A stretch of 64,000 nucleotides of DNA from Talpa occidentalis (GCF_014898055.3 NW_023605083.1:65217715-65281714), one strand, 5' to 3'; counted from the stretch's first letter, positions 35,630 through 48,235 are shown. The notes: a model not told the origin generated them from the letters alone. A program made the numbers and translations.

Positions 35630-35822
35630 CAGTCTCATGTGGGTTGGCAGGGTGTGTGGCAGGCATCAGATTCAGGCTGACCTCAGTGCAATTTCTGGTT
35701 CTTTCACTTGCTGTCAGGTAAGACCTCGAGCTAGTGACTGCTCTTTCTGTTTCCTCATCCATTAACTGCAGAAGATGAAGGATGCAGTGAGCATCAATGC
35801 AACTGGATATGCCAAGCACTCA
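35630..35822 (+). repeat. MIR SINE
   Basis: CATCAGATTCAGGCTGACC, TTTCCTCATCCATTAACTGC and a GCCAAGCACTCAGCAGAC tail are in MIR order. Confidence 0.6.
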
Positions 35823-36208
35823 GCAGACACTGTGTGTATTGGCTTGCTGTCATAGCAGGGTACCACAGACTGGGCAACTTAGCCACCCAGTATTTTCTCA
35901 CAGCCAAGGCTATAAGTCTGAGATCCAGGTGCCAGCAGTGTTTGTTTCTCCCAAGGCCTCACTCTGAGGCCTGTAGATGGCTGTCTTGTCTCTGCGTCTT
36001 CACGTGGTATTCTTTCTCACTGTGTCCTAATATCCTCTTTCTGCGGAGCATGCAGACCATATTGGATTAGGGTTCAACCTAAAGATATCATTTTAACTTA
36101 ATGGCTTCTTTAAAAGACCTTACCTCTAAATATAGTTACAGCCTGATATACTGGAGGGTGGGCATGGGGATAGAACTTCAACATAGGAATTTTGCAATTT
36201 AGCCATAG
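35823..36208 (-). mobile_element. MaLR (MLT1-type) LTR
   Basis: Antisense landmarks are CATAGCAGGGTACCACAGAC, TCTGAGATCCAGGTGCCAGC, GGATTAGGGTTCAACC and AACTTCAACATAGGAATTTT, the known order for old MLT1-class LTRs on the reverse strand. Confidence 0.8.
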
Positions 36209-37350
36209 CAGTGTATTCTCAACTCACACTGGTGACATCTTCTTCTACCTCTCACGGACAAAAATCCTGATGTCCCGTGGCAGGCCTGATTCTCAGCCTC
36301 TCCTAACTATTCATGACAATGTGTTTGTCTCATCAATAACCTTCCAGAAGGATGTGCATTCACAACTGGCTTTGTAAATGACAACGACAACAGCGGTCCT
36401 GATGCTATCCCAACACTACTGGAATATGCCTAATGAATCAGTTGAATAAACTCTCTTTAATTTAATCTGATGGCAGTAATTTTCTGGAACATACCATTAC
36501 AAGGGAGCAATATGATCTCCAGGGCTTTTTGATGCCTAATTAAAAAGCACTGTAGCAAGGAGATTGCAGTTACATCTCAGAACCACATAGTTCTGATTAA
36601 GAGTTGGAGGAAATGAGGTTTTTTTTTTTTTTGGTTTTTTTTTTTTTTTTTTTTTTTTAACTGAACTGTGAGAAAGTTGGGCAGGTGGCACAAGGAGACC
36701 ATGAACTATGCAGGTCATGTGGGAGAAGGCTTTGTGTTATCCTGCTTTGGTTTTTGAGCTTTTTTGTTTTGTTGCTTTTCAGAAAAAGTCAAGGTCATCC
36801 CACTGGCTGGCAGTCCTCTTTCCTTGTAGGTGAGGGACCTGACTGTGGGCTGAGATGGTCACTGGCTGAGGAATTTCAGGGAAAGCTAACCCATTTTCAA
36901 TATTAATTCAGCAGCACCTTCTTCAAGCATTTGTAGGGCATAAATATCTCTAACTGTGGTTTCTTGACTTGAGGCTTGTGCGTTAGTGCATCTATGAAGT
37001 CCCTGGAATTGTGCACAGTATTTTTTGCACTTGTGTGTATCAATGTTTTATTTTTCAAATTCTGTGACCCAAAAAGGTAAAGACCTCCTTATTCTAAGTA
37101 ATACTTGCTTCCACTTATTGAGAGCTTACTGTGTGTCAAGTACATTATGTCCCTTTCTTCATTTAACACTCATGCCAACTCTAGGCTCATTCCTATTCAA
37201 TAGTTAAGGAAATTGAGGCAAGGAGGCTGAATAATTGAGGATTTAAGAGGAAGAATATGCATTTCATCCATCCATCCAACAAACATTTTCTGAATATATA
37301 CTGCCATTCATTATTCAAAGAACTGGAGATGTAGTTGAAAATAAAGCAAA
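36209..37350. other. Intergenic with a long T run and L2/MIR traces
   Basis: A nearly pure T tract of about 40 bases is at 36619-36658, broken once by GG. An old MIR/L2-class piece is at about 37095-37230 and an L2 end at 37255-37345. The T tract could be the A tail of a minus-strand retroposon lying to its right, but I could not identify the body or a target duplication. Confidence 0.45.
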
Positions 37351-37632
37351 GGGCCTCCCTGGTGGCTCAGGGGGTTAAGTCTCAGCACTAAGAAGCTATC
37401 CGCAGCCTCTACAGCATGAATTCCATCCTCAGCCAGGGAGCTGACCGACATGGTGCAGCAGACCTCTCCTGACTTGCCCGCTGCTCCCCTCAGGAGTGTA
37501 TTTCAGACAATCTGCCTGTTCTGCTCCCCACTCTCTCTCTCTGGTGAATCCTCACACCCCTGCACCTCTGGCCTGTGCCCCAGTTCCTGTATGCATAGAT
37601 AAATAAAAGCGAATCTTTAAAATAAATAAATA
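37351..37632 (+). mobile_element. tRNA-type SINE, full length (copy D)
   Basis: It runs from GGGCCTCCCTGGTGGCTCAG to ATAAATAAAAGCGAATCTTT. A convincing target duplication could not be set because both flanks are A-rich. Confidence 0.88.
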
Positions 37633-37633
37633 A

Positions 37634-38074
37634 TGCTATCATGGGTTGAAAATATCCCCCCCAATTCTACCTCCTCAGACTTCAGAATGTGACCTCATTT
37701 GGAACTAGGGTCTTTGCAGATTTATAATAATTAAGTGTCCTGCGATGAGATCACTTTGAATTTAAGATGGGTCCCCAATCCAGTGAGTGGTGTTCTTAGG
37801 AGAAGGAGATTTGACACAAAGACACATGGAAGACAGGGCCAAGTGAACACAGAGGCAGAGATTGGAGTTAAGTGGCCAGAAACCAAGTACTAGGAGAGAG
37901 ACATGTGTCTGATCCTCCCTTAGATCTCCCAGAAGGAAACAACCCTGCCAAGGTCTTGATATTGGCAATGATTCAGGGACTCTGGGTGCTAAACTATGAA
38001 AGAATAAGTTTCTGCTATTTTAAGTCACCAGTTCATGGTAATCTGTCGTGGCAACCCTAGGAAACTAATATACA
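37634..38074 (+). mobile_element. MaLR (MLT1-type) solo LTR
   Basis: The start is TGCTATCATGGGTTGAA. Internal landmarks are GACCTCATTTGGAACTAGGG, TCTTTGCAGATTTATAATAA and TTTCTGCTATTTTAAGTCAC. The end is CTAGGAAACTAATATACA, as in MLT1 LTRs. Confidence 0.85.
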
Positions 38075-38599
38075 GTGCTGATAATGACTTAAAATTGCTG
38101 TATTTCAAGTGTTGTATCATCCAACTCTCTCCATTCTAGATATAGGAAACTGGAGTTAAAAGATACAGGATGTGTCATCTAAGGGCCTAAGCTAAGATAG
38201 GAGATGAAGGAGGGACTAAAACTGGAGCATCATGGGGTAGGCACAGCATTGAGAATGCAGACCTCAGCTACGGATCTGGGTTGGGACCCAGAACCTGTGC
38301 CTCACAAGCTTCCAGGTGATTCCAGCCTTGATGGACACTCACCTGAGCAGCAGATCCAGATTCAGGATTCTGGCTCTGAGATCCAGTTCCGCTACTGCCT
38401 CACCGTGGAGCCTGGCAGTGAGGGGCTTAATTGCTTCACTTTTCAGGTCTGAGTAAACTGGGCATGGTCATATCCACCCACCTCAAATTAAATGAGGTAC
38501 ACGGAGGATACAAGGCTTTGCAGTCTAAAGTGGGATGCCCACGGGGGGTTTTCAGGGCCATTTTTCTTTCTCTGACTCTCCGTGTCATTCACATAAAGG

Positions 38600-38830
38600 C
38601 AGCCTAGACCCATGATTAAGAACAAAACACAGACCGTAGAGCCAGACTGATGTTGGGTCGAATCCCAACTCAGCCGCCTCAAAAGCCTCGGTTGCCACAA
38701 TGTGTAAAATGAATCTATTTTCTATATATGGCCATTTTGAGGATTCAGTGAGATAAGACATGTAATAGGCTAACACAGTGCCCCTCCTCACATCATTAGT
38801 CCTCAATAAATACCATATAACTAGAATGTT
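38600..38830 (+). repeat. MIR SINE
   Basis: CGTAGAGCCAGACTGATGTT, AATCCCAACTCAGCCGCC, TTGAGGATTCAGTGAGATAA and a GCTAACACAGTGCCCC tail are in MIR order. Confidence 0.75.
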
Positions 38831-39299
38831 GATGAATTTAGTTATGCATCTATTTATCATTATTAGTGAGATTATGAAATTACAGACACTCTTATATAAG
38901 CCCTAAAGACAGCAAGCACACGTGAAGATAAACAGTGTCAGGGTAAGTGAAGTAACTTATGTCTGACCTTTCCACAGCTCCTCTCAAGGAGCTGCCCAGG
39001 AAGGAGGTCCAAGCTCCTGACCCTTGCCCTAGAAGGGGAGGTAGAGAATTACAATACAAATAAGTGGGTGCTCAAATACAGCACAGAGGGGGCACCTAAT
39101 CCAATGTGGAGGCTGGAAGCGGGGAAGGCTTGCTGGAGGAGTCTGCCTGGGCTAAGCCACAAAGGAGAAGGCAGGGGAACCAGCTGGGGAGGCTTCCTGG
39201 AAATGAAGCCTAACACCTTCCTGCATTTTCAAGAATGAGGGGGAGTCTACCCCACGGAGAAGGCAGAGTGCTAATCTCACCAAGGCTGTTGTTTCTCTT

Positions 39300-39600
39300 G
39301 CAGAAACCCCATTCAAGCAATAAATTTCAGAAACGATATCTGACCTCCCTGGTTATCAGGGAATTACAGATTAAAATAACAAGATGTCGTACCCACCAGG
39401 TTGGCAAGAAAAAGAAAGAAAAGATCTGACATTACCAAGTATTGGCAAGAGTGTGATGCCAGAGGAAACTGCCTCCAGGGCTGGTGGGAGTGTAAATTGG
39501 CATGACCACTTGGTAGACTCCTTGGCAACACCTGGTAGATTTGGGGAGATGCCCAATCTATAACCCAACTGCTTTGTAGCATGACAGATTCCCTGCAGGA
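39300..39600 (+). repeat. L1M fragment
   Basis: TTACAGATTAAAATAACAAG, CACCAGGTTGGCAAGAAAAA and GGTGGGAGTGTAAATTGGCA are standard L1 3' ORF2/UTR words in order. Confidence 0.75.
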
Positions 39601-39601
39601 A

Positions 39602-39850
39602 CTGGCAAAATGTGTCAGCTAGTTTCTGCTACATAACAAATAGCCTAGAATGCCGCATCTTAAAGGACATATATGTAACTCACATTTCTATGGGTAGCTG
39701 GACAGTTGTTCTGGTCTGGCCCAGACTAACTGCCTCTGCTGGACTTTTCCACGTAGGACTGGTCAAATGGAGGGTTGACCAGCTGTGTGGTGCAGGATGG
39801 GTTCAATCACATCTGTGATCTGATGACTGTTGTCTGGGGTGATTATAGCA
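39602..39850. repeat. Old interspersed repeat, class uncertain
   Basis: GTCAGCTAGTTTCTGCTACATAACAA-type sequence (in outline) followed by a CTGGTCTGGCCCAGAC block resembles an old mammalian LTR/MER repeat. I cannot name the family. Confidence 0.4.
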
Positions 39851-39999
39851 AAGTCATGATTAGCCTTTTTACCTGGTATGGCTGATGCCCCTAGTGAATG
39901 TCCCTAACAGATGGATGCTGCAATCTCACATGATGTACTGCAGGATGAACTGATAACATGGGTAGGGAAAAGCCTTAGAGACTTAATTCTTTTTCTTTT

Positions 40000-40310
40000 T
40001 AATGGTGACAGTCTTGATGAAATATTCACATAACATACAACTCAGCCACTTGATCCTAAATATATTCAGAGTAATGAAATCATCACCACAATCAAGCTAG
40101 AGCATATTCAGCCACACCCAAAAAAAATTCCATGGGGATCCTTTAACCATCAATCGCATAAGTCCCTGAGTTCTAAGGAACCACCAAACTATTTTCTGTC
40201 TCTAGAGATTTGCTTATTCTGGACACCTCTATGAATAGAATAATATAATATTTGCCTTTCTGTGATTGATTCCTTTCTGGTAGTCACACATGGCCCTTAG
40301 CTAGTAGCTG
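40000..40310 (-). repeat. L1M 3' UTR fragment, antisense
   Basis: GAAATATTCACATAACATAC, AAATCATCACCACAATCAAG, TCTCTAGAGATTTGCTTATT and CTGGACACCTCTATGAATAG follow the well-known antisense L1 order. Confidence 0.85.
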
Positions 40311-40319
40311 TATCTCTCC

Positions 40320-40510
40320 AATCTCTGCCTCTCTCTGCTTTTAAGGACACAGGTATCTGGATAGGGCCCACCCTAAATCCAGGGTGATTCCTGTCTAGAT
40401 CTGTAACAAATGATCTGCAAAGACCCCATTTTCAAGAAAGGTCACCTTCTGAGTTTCCCAATAGACATGGATCAAGATGGAGGGGGAGGGCAGGACACAC
40501 TATTCAACCA
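40320..40510 (-). repeat. MaLR (MLT1-type) LTR fragment
   Basis: TATCTGGATAGGGCCCACCC, ATCTGCAAAGACCCCATTTT and AAGGTCACCTTCTGAG are antisense MLT1 landmarks. Confidence 0.7.
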
Positions 40511-40919
40511 TCTACAGGGGTAAGGGAGGTGGGGTCCTCTGGGACTTGGCTCCATGGTTCCTCTACACAGATGCCTCTCAGCACCCCGGTCTCAGCCCTA
40601 ACATTGCTGACATTGCTGCCCAGTGTCAGGAGACAAATGTCTCCCCAGCACCTGGGATTACACTAAGCCTCCAATGCAAGTACTGTAAAAATAAGTTAAT
40701 TAAGAATAAATCTCATTGCCTTTACAACTTTCAAATTGGTGGCTGTCTACAACAATTGAGTGTATGAAGACAATTATTTCTAAAAGTTCTTGTAATTTCC
40801 CAGATGTTGTGGCTTCTCTTCGGAGCAGCAGCCCTGGGCAGCTTTGAGGAGCAAGATACCAAGTCCCGTCAAGGGAGTGTTGAGTATGCTTCTCTCTTGC
40901 TGAGGGCTGCCCCAGAGTT

Positions 40920-41045
40920 GGCATGGTGATGTGCTGACAGTGGGCCCAGAAATGTGTGGTCCCATCAGACTGTGTGCTCTGGAAGGGCAGAGACCATGTC
41001 TGATTCCTTTGTGCCCACATAGAAGTCTCCAGCACACAGTGCTTG
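40920..41045 (+). repeat. L2 LINE tail
   Basis: GTGTGCTCTGGAAGGGCAGA, GACCATGTCTGATTCC and CCAGCACACAGTGCTTGC follow the L2 3' order. Confidence 0.6.
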
Positions 41046-43239
41046 CTCAGTTGTCTTTGGTCAGCTTTCCCATAAAAGGACCCTGAGACGAAGGGTCGTG
41101 AACATGTCATTTATTAAGCAAATGTCATGGGGACCCCATTAAAGAGTAGGAGAGGCAGCTAGAGAAGATGAGGGTGGGGGGCGGCAAGCAGAGCCAGGGC
41201 TGGGGAGCAGAGTGGGGCACTCAGGGTGCAAAATACGTGGCTGTTTCTGCATGAGCCTGTAAGGAAGGGTCTCCTTTTAACCCTGGCCCCGCTTGCCTCA
41301 CCCACCTCACCCTCTAAGCAAGAAGGTGATCGTGACCACACCCCTCAAAGGGCAGCTTCCACCTGACTGTGAGGGAGCCTGGAGTGTAGGTTGTACTTCA
41401 TTGTCTCCTGGTCCAGGGCCAGGGACCAGGGCTTTTTGTTTCTCTGACTCCACTCCTCAGTCACTGCCTAAAGGTGCCCTGGGATTGAGGAACCTGTCAA
41501 TTCCCCAGGACAGTCCTAAAATGAGCCCTCGGTGTTGGCTGCTGGAAGGATAGGCATGTCTAAGGAGGGGGCATAGGATGCTAGAAGGGAGAAGATGGTG
41601 TAGGGCACAGAAACAGTAAGACGGGATCTGGGCTGGGCACTGGTGACATAACTCTTGGGTGTGCGTTGAGTAAATGACTGAAAGAAGGAAGAAACTTGTG
41701 AGGGGATTAACAATTGAACAAATAAATGAATGCTTTGAAAGCTGAGAATGCCCTTAAAAATCCTGTCCTTCACCCAACTCCCAGCCCCTCCCACTCAGCC
41801 TGTGGACTACACAGAACGTTAATGTTTATTGACTGTTTGGTGGCAAGCATCGTGGCAGACTTTCTTGTAGCAACGTCCATCACTTCTTATGAGGGCACTT
41901 CCCATCACCAGCAGATACAGAGAAAGCCCCGTGCTGCTAGTGGCTAACAGAGCAGCAAAAAAAGAGAGAGGAGCTTGTCCCTCCCTTCCCCCAGGAGCAG
42001 ACCCTGAGACAGGGGAAGGAGATCAAGAATGAAGTCACTGGCTTATCAGTGCCCTCACTGGAGGGGTCTTGCCCTCCAAGCCCTCCATCCTGCCTATTAA
42101 CTAGGGTTCCTGAAAGCGGCCCAGCATATTGTATCACCATTTAAATCCCATCACATCTCCCTGCTGACTCTCATTACATTCCAAAATATTTATTCATTTG
42201 ATGGCGCAGAATAATTGCCTTGGTCCCCAGCCTCTGTGACTGGCAATGAAAAGCAGGAGATAATTTCCATCCTTTCCTGGCTCCCCTGCCGCTAGGGGAG
42301 AAGTGGTAGTGCCGTCAGTCCTGGGAACAACATGAGACTCTGCCCAGCCCTAGTACCACTTTCACCCCCGTACCACTTTTCCCGCCCACACTCTAATTTT
42401 CTATCACAGGCATCATCATTTTCTTAGCAACCCAAGCTTAAGACTCAGGTCATCTATCAATGCATGCAATCATTAACAGAACACTTACTTTTGGGCTATG
42501 GTTTGTACTAAGCCCCAATCCTACCCTGTAGTCATGTGTATGAGTATGTAGTTGTATGGCCATGAGTATGTGCACAGTGTGCAGCATTGCACTAGATCTA
42601 AATAAATGTTTGTTAAATGGTCAAATGGATAGATGGATAGAGGAATGGATGGGTGGGTGCATGAATGAATAGACAGATGGATGGTTGGGTAGGTAGATGG
42701 GTGGTCAGATGAACAGATTGGGAGGGAAGGAGAGAGGGATGGATGAAGGGAGGTAAGGAGGGGGAGAAAGAATGATGGACTCTGTTGGTGATGCCTCTTG
42801 AGTGTCATGTACTCTTTCCTTGTGATTCCATAGGGCTGAACTTGATCCTGCACCTTCTCCACCCTGGCTGTGTCCTAGGTCTAGCTAATCAGACTATTCC
42901 GAACTTCTGACCACAGAAATGGATTTCAGACAGCACATGGAGCACGAGTCAGATCAGAGCCCTTCCTGAGACTTTTTGGTTGGCACCAACAGTAGACTAT
43001 CTCTTTTCCTTAGGTTGCCAAGCTGCTAGGATGTTTATTTAAGGCTTCTGGAGACTTTTACTTGCCACAAGAAGAAAGCCCGCCAAGTATAGGTAGATGA
43101 GAGGTGTGAGAAGGGAAAAAGAGAGGAAGAGGAAGACAGCCACGTGGGGATATAATTTAAGCCTCCCCCAGCTCCAGTGTGGGAAGCTGAACTCTTGGAC
43201 TTTGCAGTACATGAACCAATGAATGCACTTTCTTGACTT
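41046..43239. other. Intergenic, mostly unassigned
   Basis: It contains an L2-like tail at about 41590-41720 and a tetranucleotide-type array at 42615-42780. I see no gene. Confidence 0.5.
42615..42780. repeat. Degenerate (TGGA)n / GGA-rich array
   Basis: ATGGATAGATGGATAG, GGATGGGTGGGTGCATGAAT and similar units grade into a GGAGGGAAGGAGAGAGGG purine section. Confidence 0.9.
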
Positions 43240-43252
43240 AAGAAAGTTTGAG

Positions 43253-43521
43253 GGCCTCCCCAGTGGCGCAGCGGTTGAGTGCTGGGTTGCGAAGCTGCCT
43301 GCAGCCTTTGCAGCACCGGTTCAATCCCCGGCCACCGGGCGAGGGTCCCACATGGCGCGCAGACCTCTCCTGCCGCCCGCTGCTCCCCTCAGCAGTGTAC
43401 TTCATCTGTCTGCCTGTTCTGCTCTCTGCTCTGGCTCTGGTGAATTCTCTCACCCTCCCGACTTCTGACTGTACCCAGTGCTTGTATTAAATAAATAAAT
43501 AAATCTTAAAAAAAAAAAAAA
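43253..43521 (+). mobile_element. tRNA-type SINE, CpG-rich subfamily, full length (copy E)
   Basis: The head is GGCCTCCCCAGTGGCGCAGC. The B-box region is GGTTCAATCCCCGGCC, followed by CACATGGCGCGCAGACC, and the copy ends in a pure A tract. A perfect 13-bp duplication aagaaagtttgag is at 43240-43252 and 43522-43534. It differs from the other copies in the tRNA-like half and keeps more CpGs, so it looks younger or belongs to another subfamily. Confidence 0.94.
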
Positions 43522-43534
43522 AAGAAAGTTTGAG

Positions 43535-46084
43535 GTGTATTTCTTTTACCTGTAACCATGGAATCTTGCCAGTGGTTACTTGTCAGTAGCCAAAATAATC
43601 TTGTCAAGGTAGAATGAACTGGTGAATAAATGAGAGAATTCATGATTGAGTGAATGTAAATATTAAACTAGTCAATATTTTTTCCTCCCTTGAGAGGTAG
43701 ACCTGCAAATATAGGGTTTTAATTAGATGTTCCTGGTGTCCACTCGAGCCTATCTGATTGTCTCTACTATGTCTGGTATTGACTCTAACTCTGGGATTGT
43801 AAATGAAAAGTGACTAGGAGAAAACAGCCCGCTGAAATTAATGAATTTCTGGAGCAGACATTCAACTCTGGTCATAGATTCCAGACTCTTAGAGATATCG
43901 AAAAGGAAGCCTGAAACTAGTACAAAGAACATTTAAAATTCTCCCAGTGACTTCTCCCCTACCCTCCCTGTTCCCTTGAGAACAAAGCAGTGAGAGCAGT
44001 AGCCATGTAAATCTGATCTGATCATACACACATCTCCTCCTGACCCTCTTCCCTTATCTTTCAGGATCTTCTTTCCATCCAGAACTTTTCAAGGGCTCCT
44101 CAATGATTGACAGCAAGCACTGCCTGGGGGTTCATAGGATGCTTTTCAGATGAGGGGGTGCTTGAGCTGCATTCTGTGGACTGGGAAGTATCCAAGTCCA
44201 AGAGGTGGGTAAGAGCTCTAGACATGGAATGGTAAATTCAGGGCAGGTACAGGAAATAGGAGTGGCCAGAGAGGAAGTTGGCGACTCTGCAGAAACTACT
44301 TCATAAACCTTATTATAAATCCAGAATTTGTGTGTTTCCTTAATCATTGAATTGTAATGTCCAGAACAGGGCATTTCTCTAATTGCTTCATGTGATTGCT
44401 CCTGAGTATGGTATTTCTTGCTCCTGAGGTTCTTTTAAACACTTGCAAGCCTCCACGGAAGATCAACTTAGGGTCTTTTAAATAGGGTGGGGTCCCCACT
44501 GTGAATTTGTATCAAGAACCTCAAATGATATAGATGCTCACTAAAATTTGCAAACTGCCCCTACAGTTGATAGGAATTTATGCCCATGTATGTTTTCCTC
44601 CAATTCAAGTGCTCCTTCTGTCTCATGCTCTAAGTTTTTGCAGGCACACAGCCTCTGCTCTCCCAGAGGACTCCAGATCACCTCCTCCTCACCCTACAAC
44701 TCTTTTTGCTTATTAAAAACTCACCCTGGACTACTAGTCCTCACCCAAGGATCATTATTCAGTTGCTTACCTCCTATACCTGGGAACATAGGAATACATC
44801 AATTTGTAAATGCAGGAAAAGTACAGGGCTCCGAGTAATTGCCTATGCATCTTTGTGAAAGCAAAAGCTGCCTGGGCATTTGGAAGGCAGCCCTTGCCTG
44901 TTTTAAAGAAATAGCATTCCAAATGGCAACCAATAGACCAGCATGCGTACAGCACTTAGCATCCGGGAGCCCTTATTCGCCCTCATCTTTTTACAATTCA
45001 GTAAGCTCAGTGTTCTAAGCTTATACAACTCAGTATTCTCACTCCCTTCCTCCTTTTTTTAAGATGAGGCAATGGATAGTGAAATTGGCTATGAGGCATG
45101 AAAAAACATAAATAGCTAAGCCTGCATTCGAAGTCAGCTTTGTGGAAGGAAGAGGTTGCTTTGAATTCCAGATCTCATTTAGGTCATGACAGAGTGAATA
45201 TCTGACCTCTTTTTTCAAGGCAAGCACGAATTTTAGCCACACAGTGCTATTAAAAAAAGCCAAACAAACAACAACAAAAATCCAGTCACCTGAGAGACAT
45301 TACAGAAGGCATTCCAGCAGGAGCCAGCAGGCTACTAGAAAAATTATGTAAAGGAGCGCCTGCTCAGGGGGTGGGCACCCTTACAAATTTTGAGGTCCCT
45401 TCCCCATCTGGTGGTTTCTGAAGAGCTGGTGTCTAAACTCACACTTAGAACACCAGTGCTCATAGAGGGGAGGTGAGAGATGAAGGAGCCTCTTTTCTGT
45501 CTGCTTAATGACTAATTCAGCATTTTTCAATCACTGGACTATTCCACAGGTGTGGGGCAAAACTTTCATCATTATGTAAAATTGTTTTTGTTTTAGTGGA
45601 GAAAAAATGCCATTCCATATTGTCTGCCAGATGAAAAACTGAGTGGTGGCAGGATGGAGAGCAGAGCTGGGCCCTCCTCCCTCTGCTCTCCAAGGACACA
45701 TTCAATGTAAACCTGAATTTTGTGAATGACAAGTGTTGTGGTATAAACCATATCAATTAAACTTATATTCTGTATGCAAAATCTGAAATCAGGCACAGTC
45801 TCCTAGATTGAGAAAGATGCAATGAAGGGTCATTTCCAAACTGGAGAGGCATTGGGATGAACTGTGTACAAGGCTGATGCCATTGAGTCGTAGTTACAGC
45901 TTTTTAGCAGGTCAACTAAAGGACCCATTATCCTTGATCAGGACCTATCTTGCATCATGGGGCCTCTTCCAGAACCCACTCCCTTGTGTTTCGCTGATAA
46001 GTACTAAGGAGCAAAGGGCAACTTCAAGCCAATTCCAACAGTCATTGTCATTGTCTAGAACCTAGAAGGACTTGGCCTCAAGAG
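43535..46084. other. Intergenic, nothing recognised
   Basis: AT-rich single-copy-looking sequence. Short open frames have no family resemblance. Confidence 0.5.
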
Positions 46085-46435
46085 CAGCACAGTCCATAGA
46101 AATACGAGTGAATGACTTGCATGATTTTAGCTTTTCTAGCAGGCAGATGAAAAGAAGTAATAAGGAACAGGCAAAGTTAATTTTAATAACATTTGTTATT
46201 GAACCCAATAGATATATCCAGGCTATTATTTCAACGTGTGATCAATAGGAAAAATTATTTTTAAATATTATACACACTTTTTACTAAGATTTCAAATATG
46301 TGTTTTACAGTTAGGGTGTCTCTCAATGTAGGATGGCCACACTTCAAATGCTCAATAGCCTCACAGGGCTAGCTGTGGCTGCAGTGGCCCACATAGAGGT
46401 CAGGGGATTAAAATGCTTACTTGGTAAAGGCGCTT
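46085..46435. repeat. Old MER-type interspersed repeat
   Basis: GCACAGTCCATAGAAATACG, AAGTTAATTTTAATAACATT, ATTTCAACGTGTGATCAATA and CTCAATAGCCTCACAGGGC match the order of a common old mammalian repeat with a GTGGCTAGTGGC-type end. I am not certain of its name. Confidence 0.6.
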
Positions 46436-46498
46436 GGTAAGGAGAGTGTGGGGAGGCCTGGCTCATTCCAGAAAATGGGGTGATAACTGCCTCCTTTA

Positions 46499-46769
46499 TT
46501 TTTTTATTTTTTTTAAAGAATACTTATTTATGCATACAAGAACTGGGATGTAAGCCAGAGGTGGGGGGCGGGGGGGGGGGAGAGGGGGTTGTGAGAGGAT
46601 TCACCAGAGACAGGTGGGGAGCAGAACAAGCAGATCTACTGAGGTGAGCAGTGGGCAAGGCAGGAGAGGTCTGCTGTACCATGTGGGGATCAAACTCATG
46701 CTACGGTGGCTGGTGATAGCTTGGCTGGTGATAGCTTAATAGCACTGTCTTTAACCTCTGTGCCACCAT
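46499..46769 (-). mobile_element. tRNA-type SINE, full length (copy M)
   Basis: It is the reverse complement of the SINE. The target duplication is aactgcctccttta (46485-46498) and aattgcctccttta (46770-46783), one mismatch. A 15-bp unit (ggctggtgatagctt) is tandemly doubled inside at 46708-46737, and a G run is at 46565-46580. Confidence 0.92.
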
Positions 46770-47082
46770 AATTGCCTCCTTTAATAATGCTCTAGAATGT
46801 TCTTCCACTCTGGCAAAAGCTGTCCCATAACACTGCCCCCTGTATCTTATGGTGTTGACTTGGGATCTTTCCAAGCAGTCTGCCCTAAACTCCAGTATTC
46901 AAAGATAACTTCTCACACAAGAAGACTGCCTGTATTGGACAACCCAGAGTCAGTTAACCAACTTTTCTGATTAAACTCCCCATTTGTAGAATGGTGATAG
47001 AAACTACCAGGAAGATAAAATGAGGCATCCGATGTTGAATGCTATAATTCATGATATGAGTGGTTAAAGTGACACTCTTCAG

Positions 47083-47259
47083 GGCCTAGTGGCACAGGCT
47101 TAAAGTCTCAGTGCTAACAAGTGGATTTCAGTAGATCCACCTATTCTGCTCCCTACTTTGTCTCTGATGAATCCTCTCACCCCCTCCACCTCCACACCTC
47201 TGGCCTACACCCCAGTTCTTGTATGCATCTGTAAATAAAATAAATCTTTTTAAAAAATT
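47083..47259 (+). mobile_element. tRNA-type SINE with internal deletion (copy F)
   Basis: The head GGCCTAGTGGCACAGGCTTA joins directly to the GGATTTCAGTAGATCCACC region, so about 100 bp of the middle is missing. The duplication acactcttcag (47072-47082) / acattcttcag (47260-47270) shows both ends are original. Confidence 0.88.
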
Positions 47260-47270
47260 ACATTCTTCAG

Positions 47271-48084
47271 CCATATCCCTGTGAGGATGTCTGTATGTAT
47301 GATTTTATATTCCATTTTACCTTCAAAGCAGGAATTTGAACTTAAAGCAAAAAGCAACCTAAACCAACTAACTAAAATGCACTACATATGACTGTTGAAT
47401 CTCCATTGACTTAAATCCAAATTTTCTAAGTTTAACTGAGAAGTGACTCAATCTCCAGACAATAGCTATGTCCCCCACCTCCCAAACTACCCCCCAAACT
47501 ACTACCACCACCACACTAAAACAAACAGAAACCCAGTGAGTCACTTCTAACTGGTCCGATGGTTTCTCTGGTCCTTCCAGTTTGCCACCTGGCCCTAACC
47601 ACAGAGCCCAGTCCAGATTCCCTACCCCCATCAGAGGGAACCACTAAGGGAGGAAAAAAATGCATGTGTCTCAGAGGGAGTCATCAGCCAAATCATCATT
47701 TTTTTATGAAAATAGAACTCATGAGTTTATTTTACAGAATGTGCAAAAAAGAATAATTTCAAGGAACTTCCAAGCTGCCAGCACAGGGCAGTCTGTCCCC
47801 AATCAATTACCACAACATGTGTAGGTGCCCTGATTGAATATTTGCTTAAAGGAAATTGTCCAAAGTGAGAATATATTCAACAGCCTATTCCACTCTTTTC
47901 TGCTCAGAATCAGATTATTTCCCCCTCAATTGAATGATAGACTATTATCATGGGCCTGGGAAAAGATTTGAGGCTACTAAATGTGGATGTCAAACAATAT
48001 TTCACTCTATGCAATTTAATGAAGAGCAATCAGAATAGCTATTTTCCATCTCCTTGGCTTAAACAACCAAAGGCATATCTTAAG
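47271..48084. other. Intergenic, nothing recognised
   Basis: AT-rich. The GT/GGT-rich minus-strand stretch near 47460-47530 is simple sequence. Confidence 0.5.
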
Positions 48085-48231
48085 GACTAGTCTACTATGC
48101 TCCAGTGGAAAATGCCATAGACTTTGGAGTGGGGTAGACCTTGTTCCTATCCTACTTTTGCTCCTTACACTGTATCTTAGTTTTTCCATCAGTAAAATAG
48201 AGATAATCATGGCAGTCCAACTAGATGTACA
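48085..48231 (+). repeat. MIR SINE
   Basis: GCCATAGACTTTGGAGTGGG, CTTGTTCCTATCCTACTTTT and CATCAGTAAAATAGAGATAA are in MIR order. Confidence 0.65.
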
Positions 48232-48235
48232 AAGT

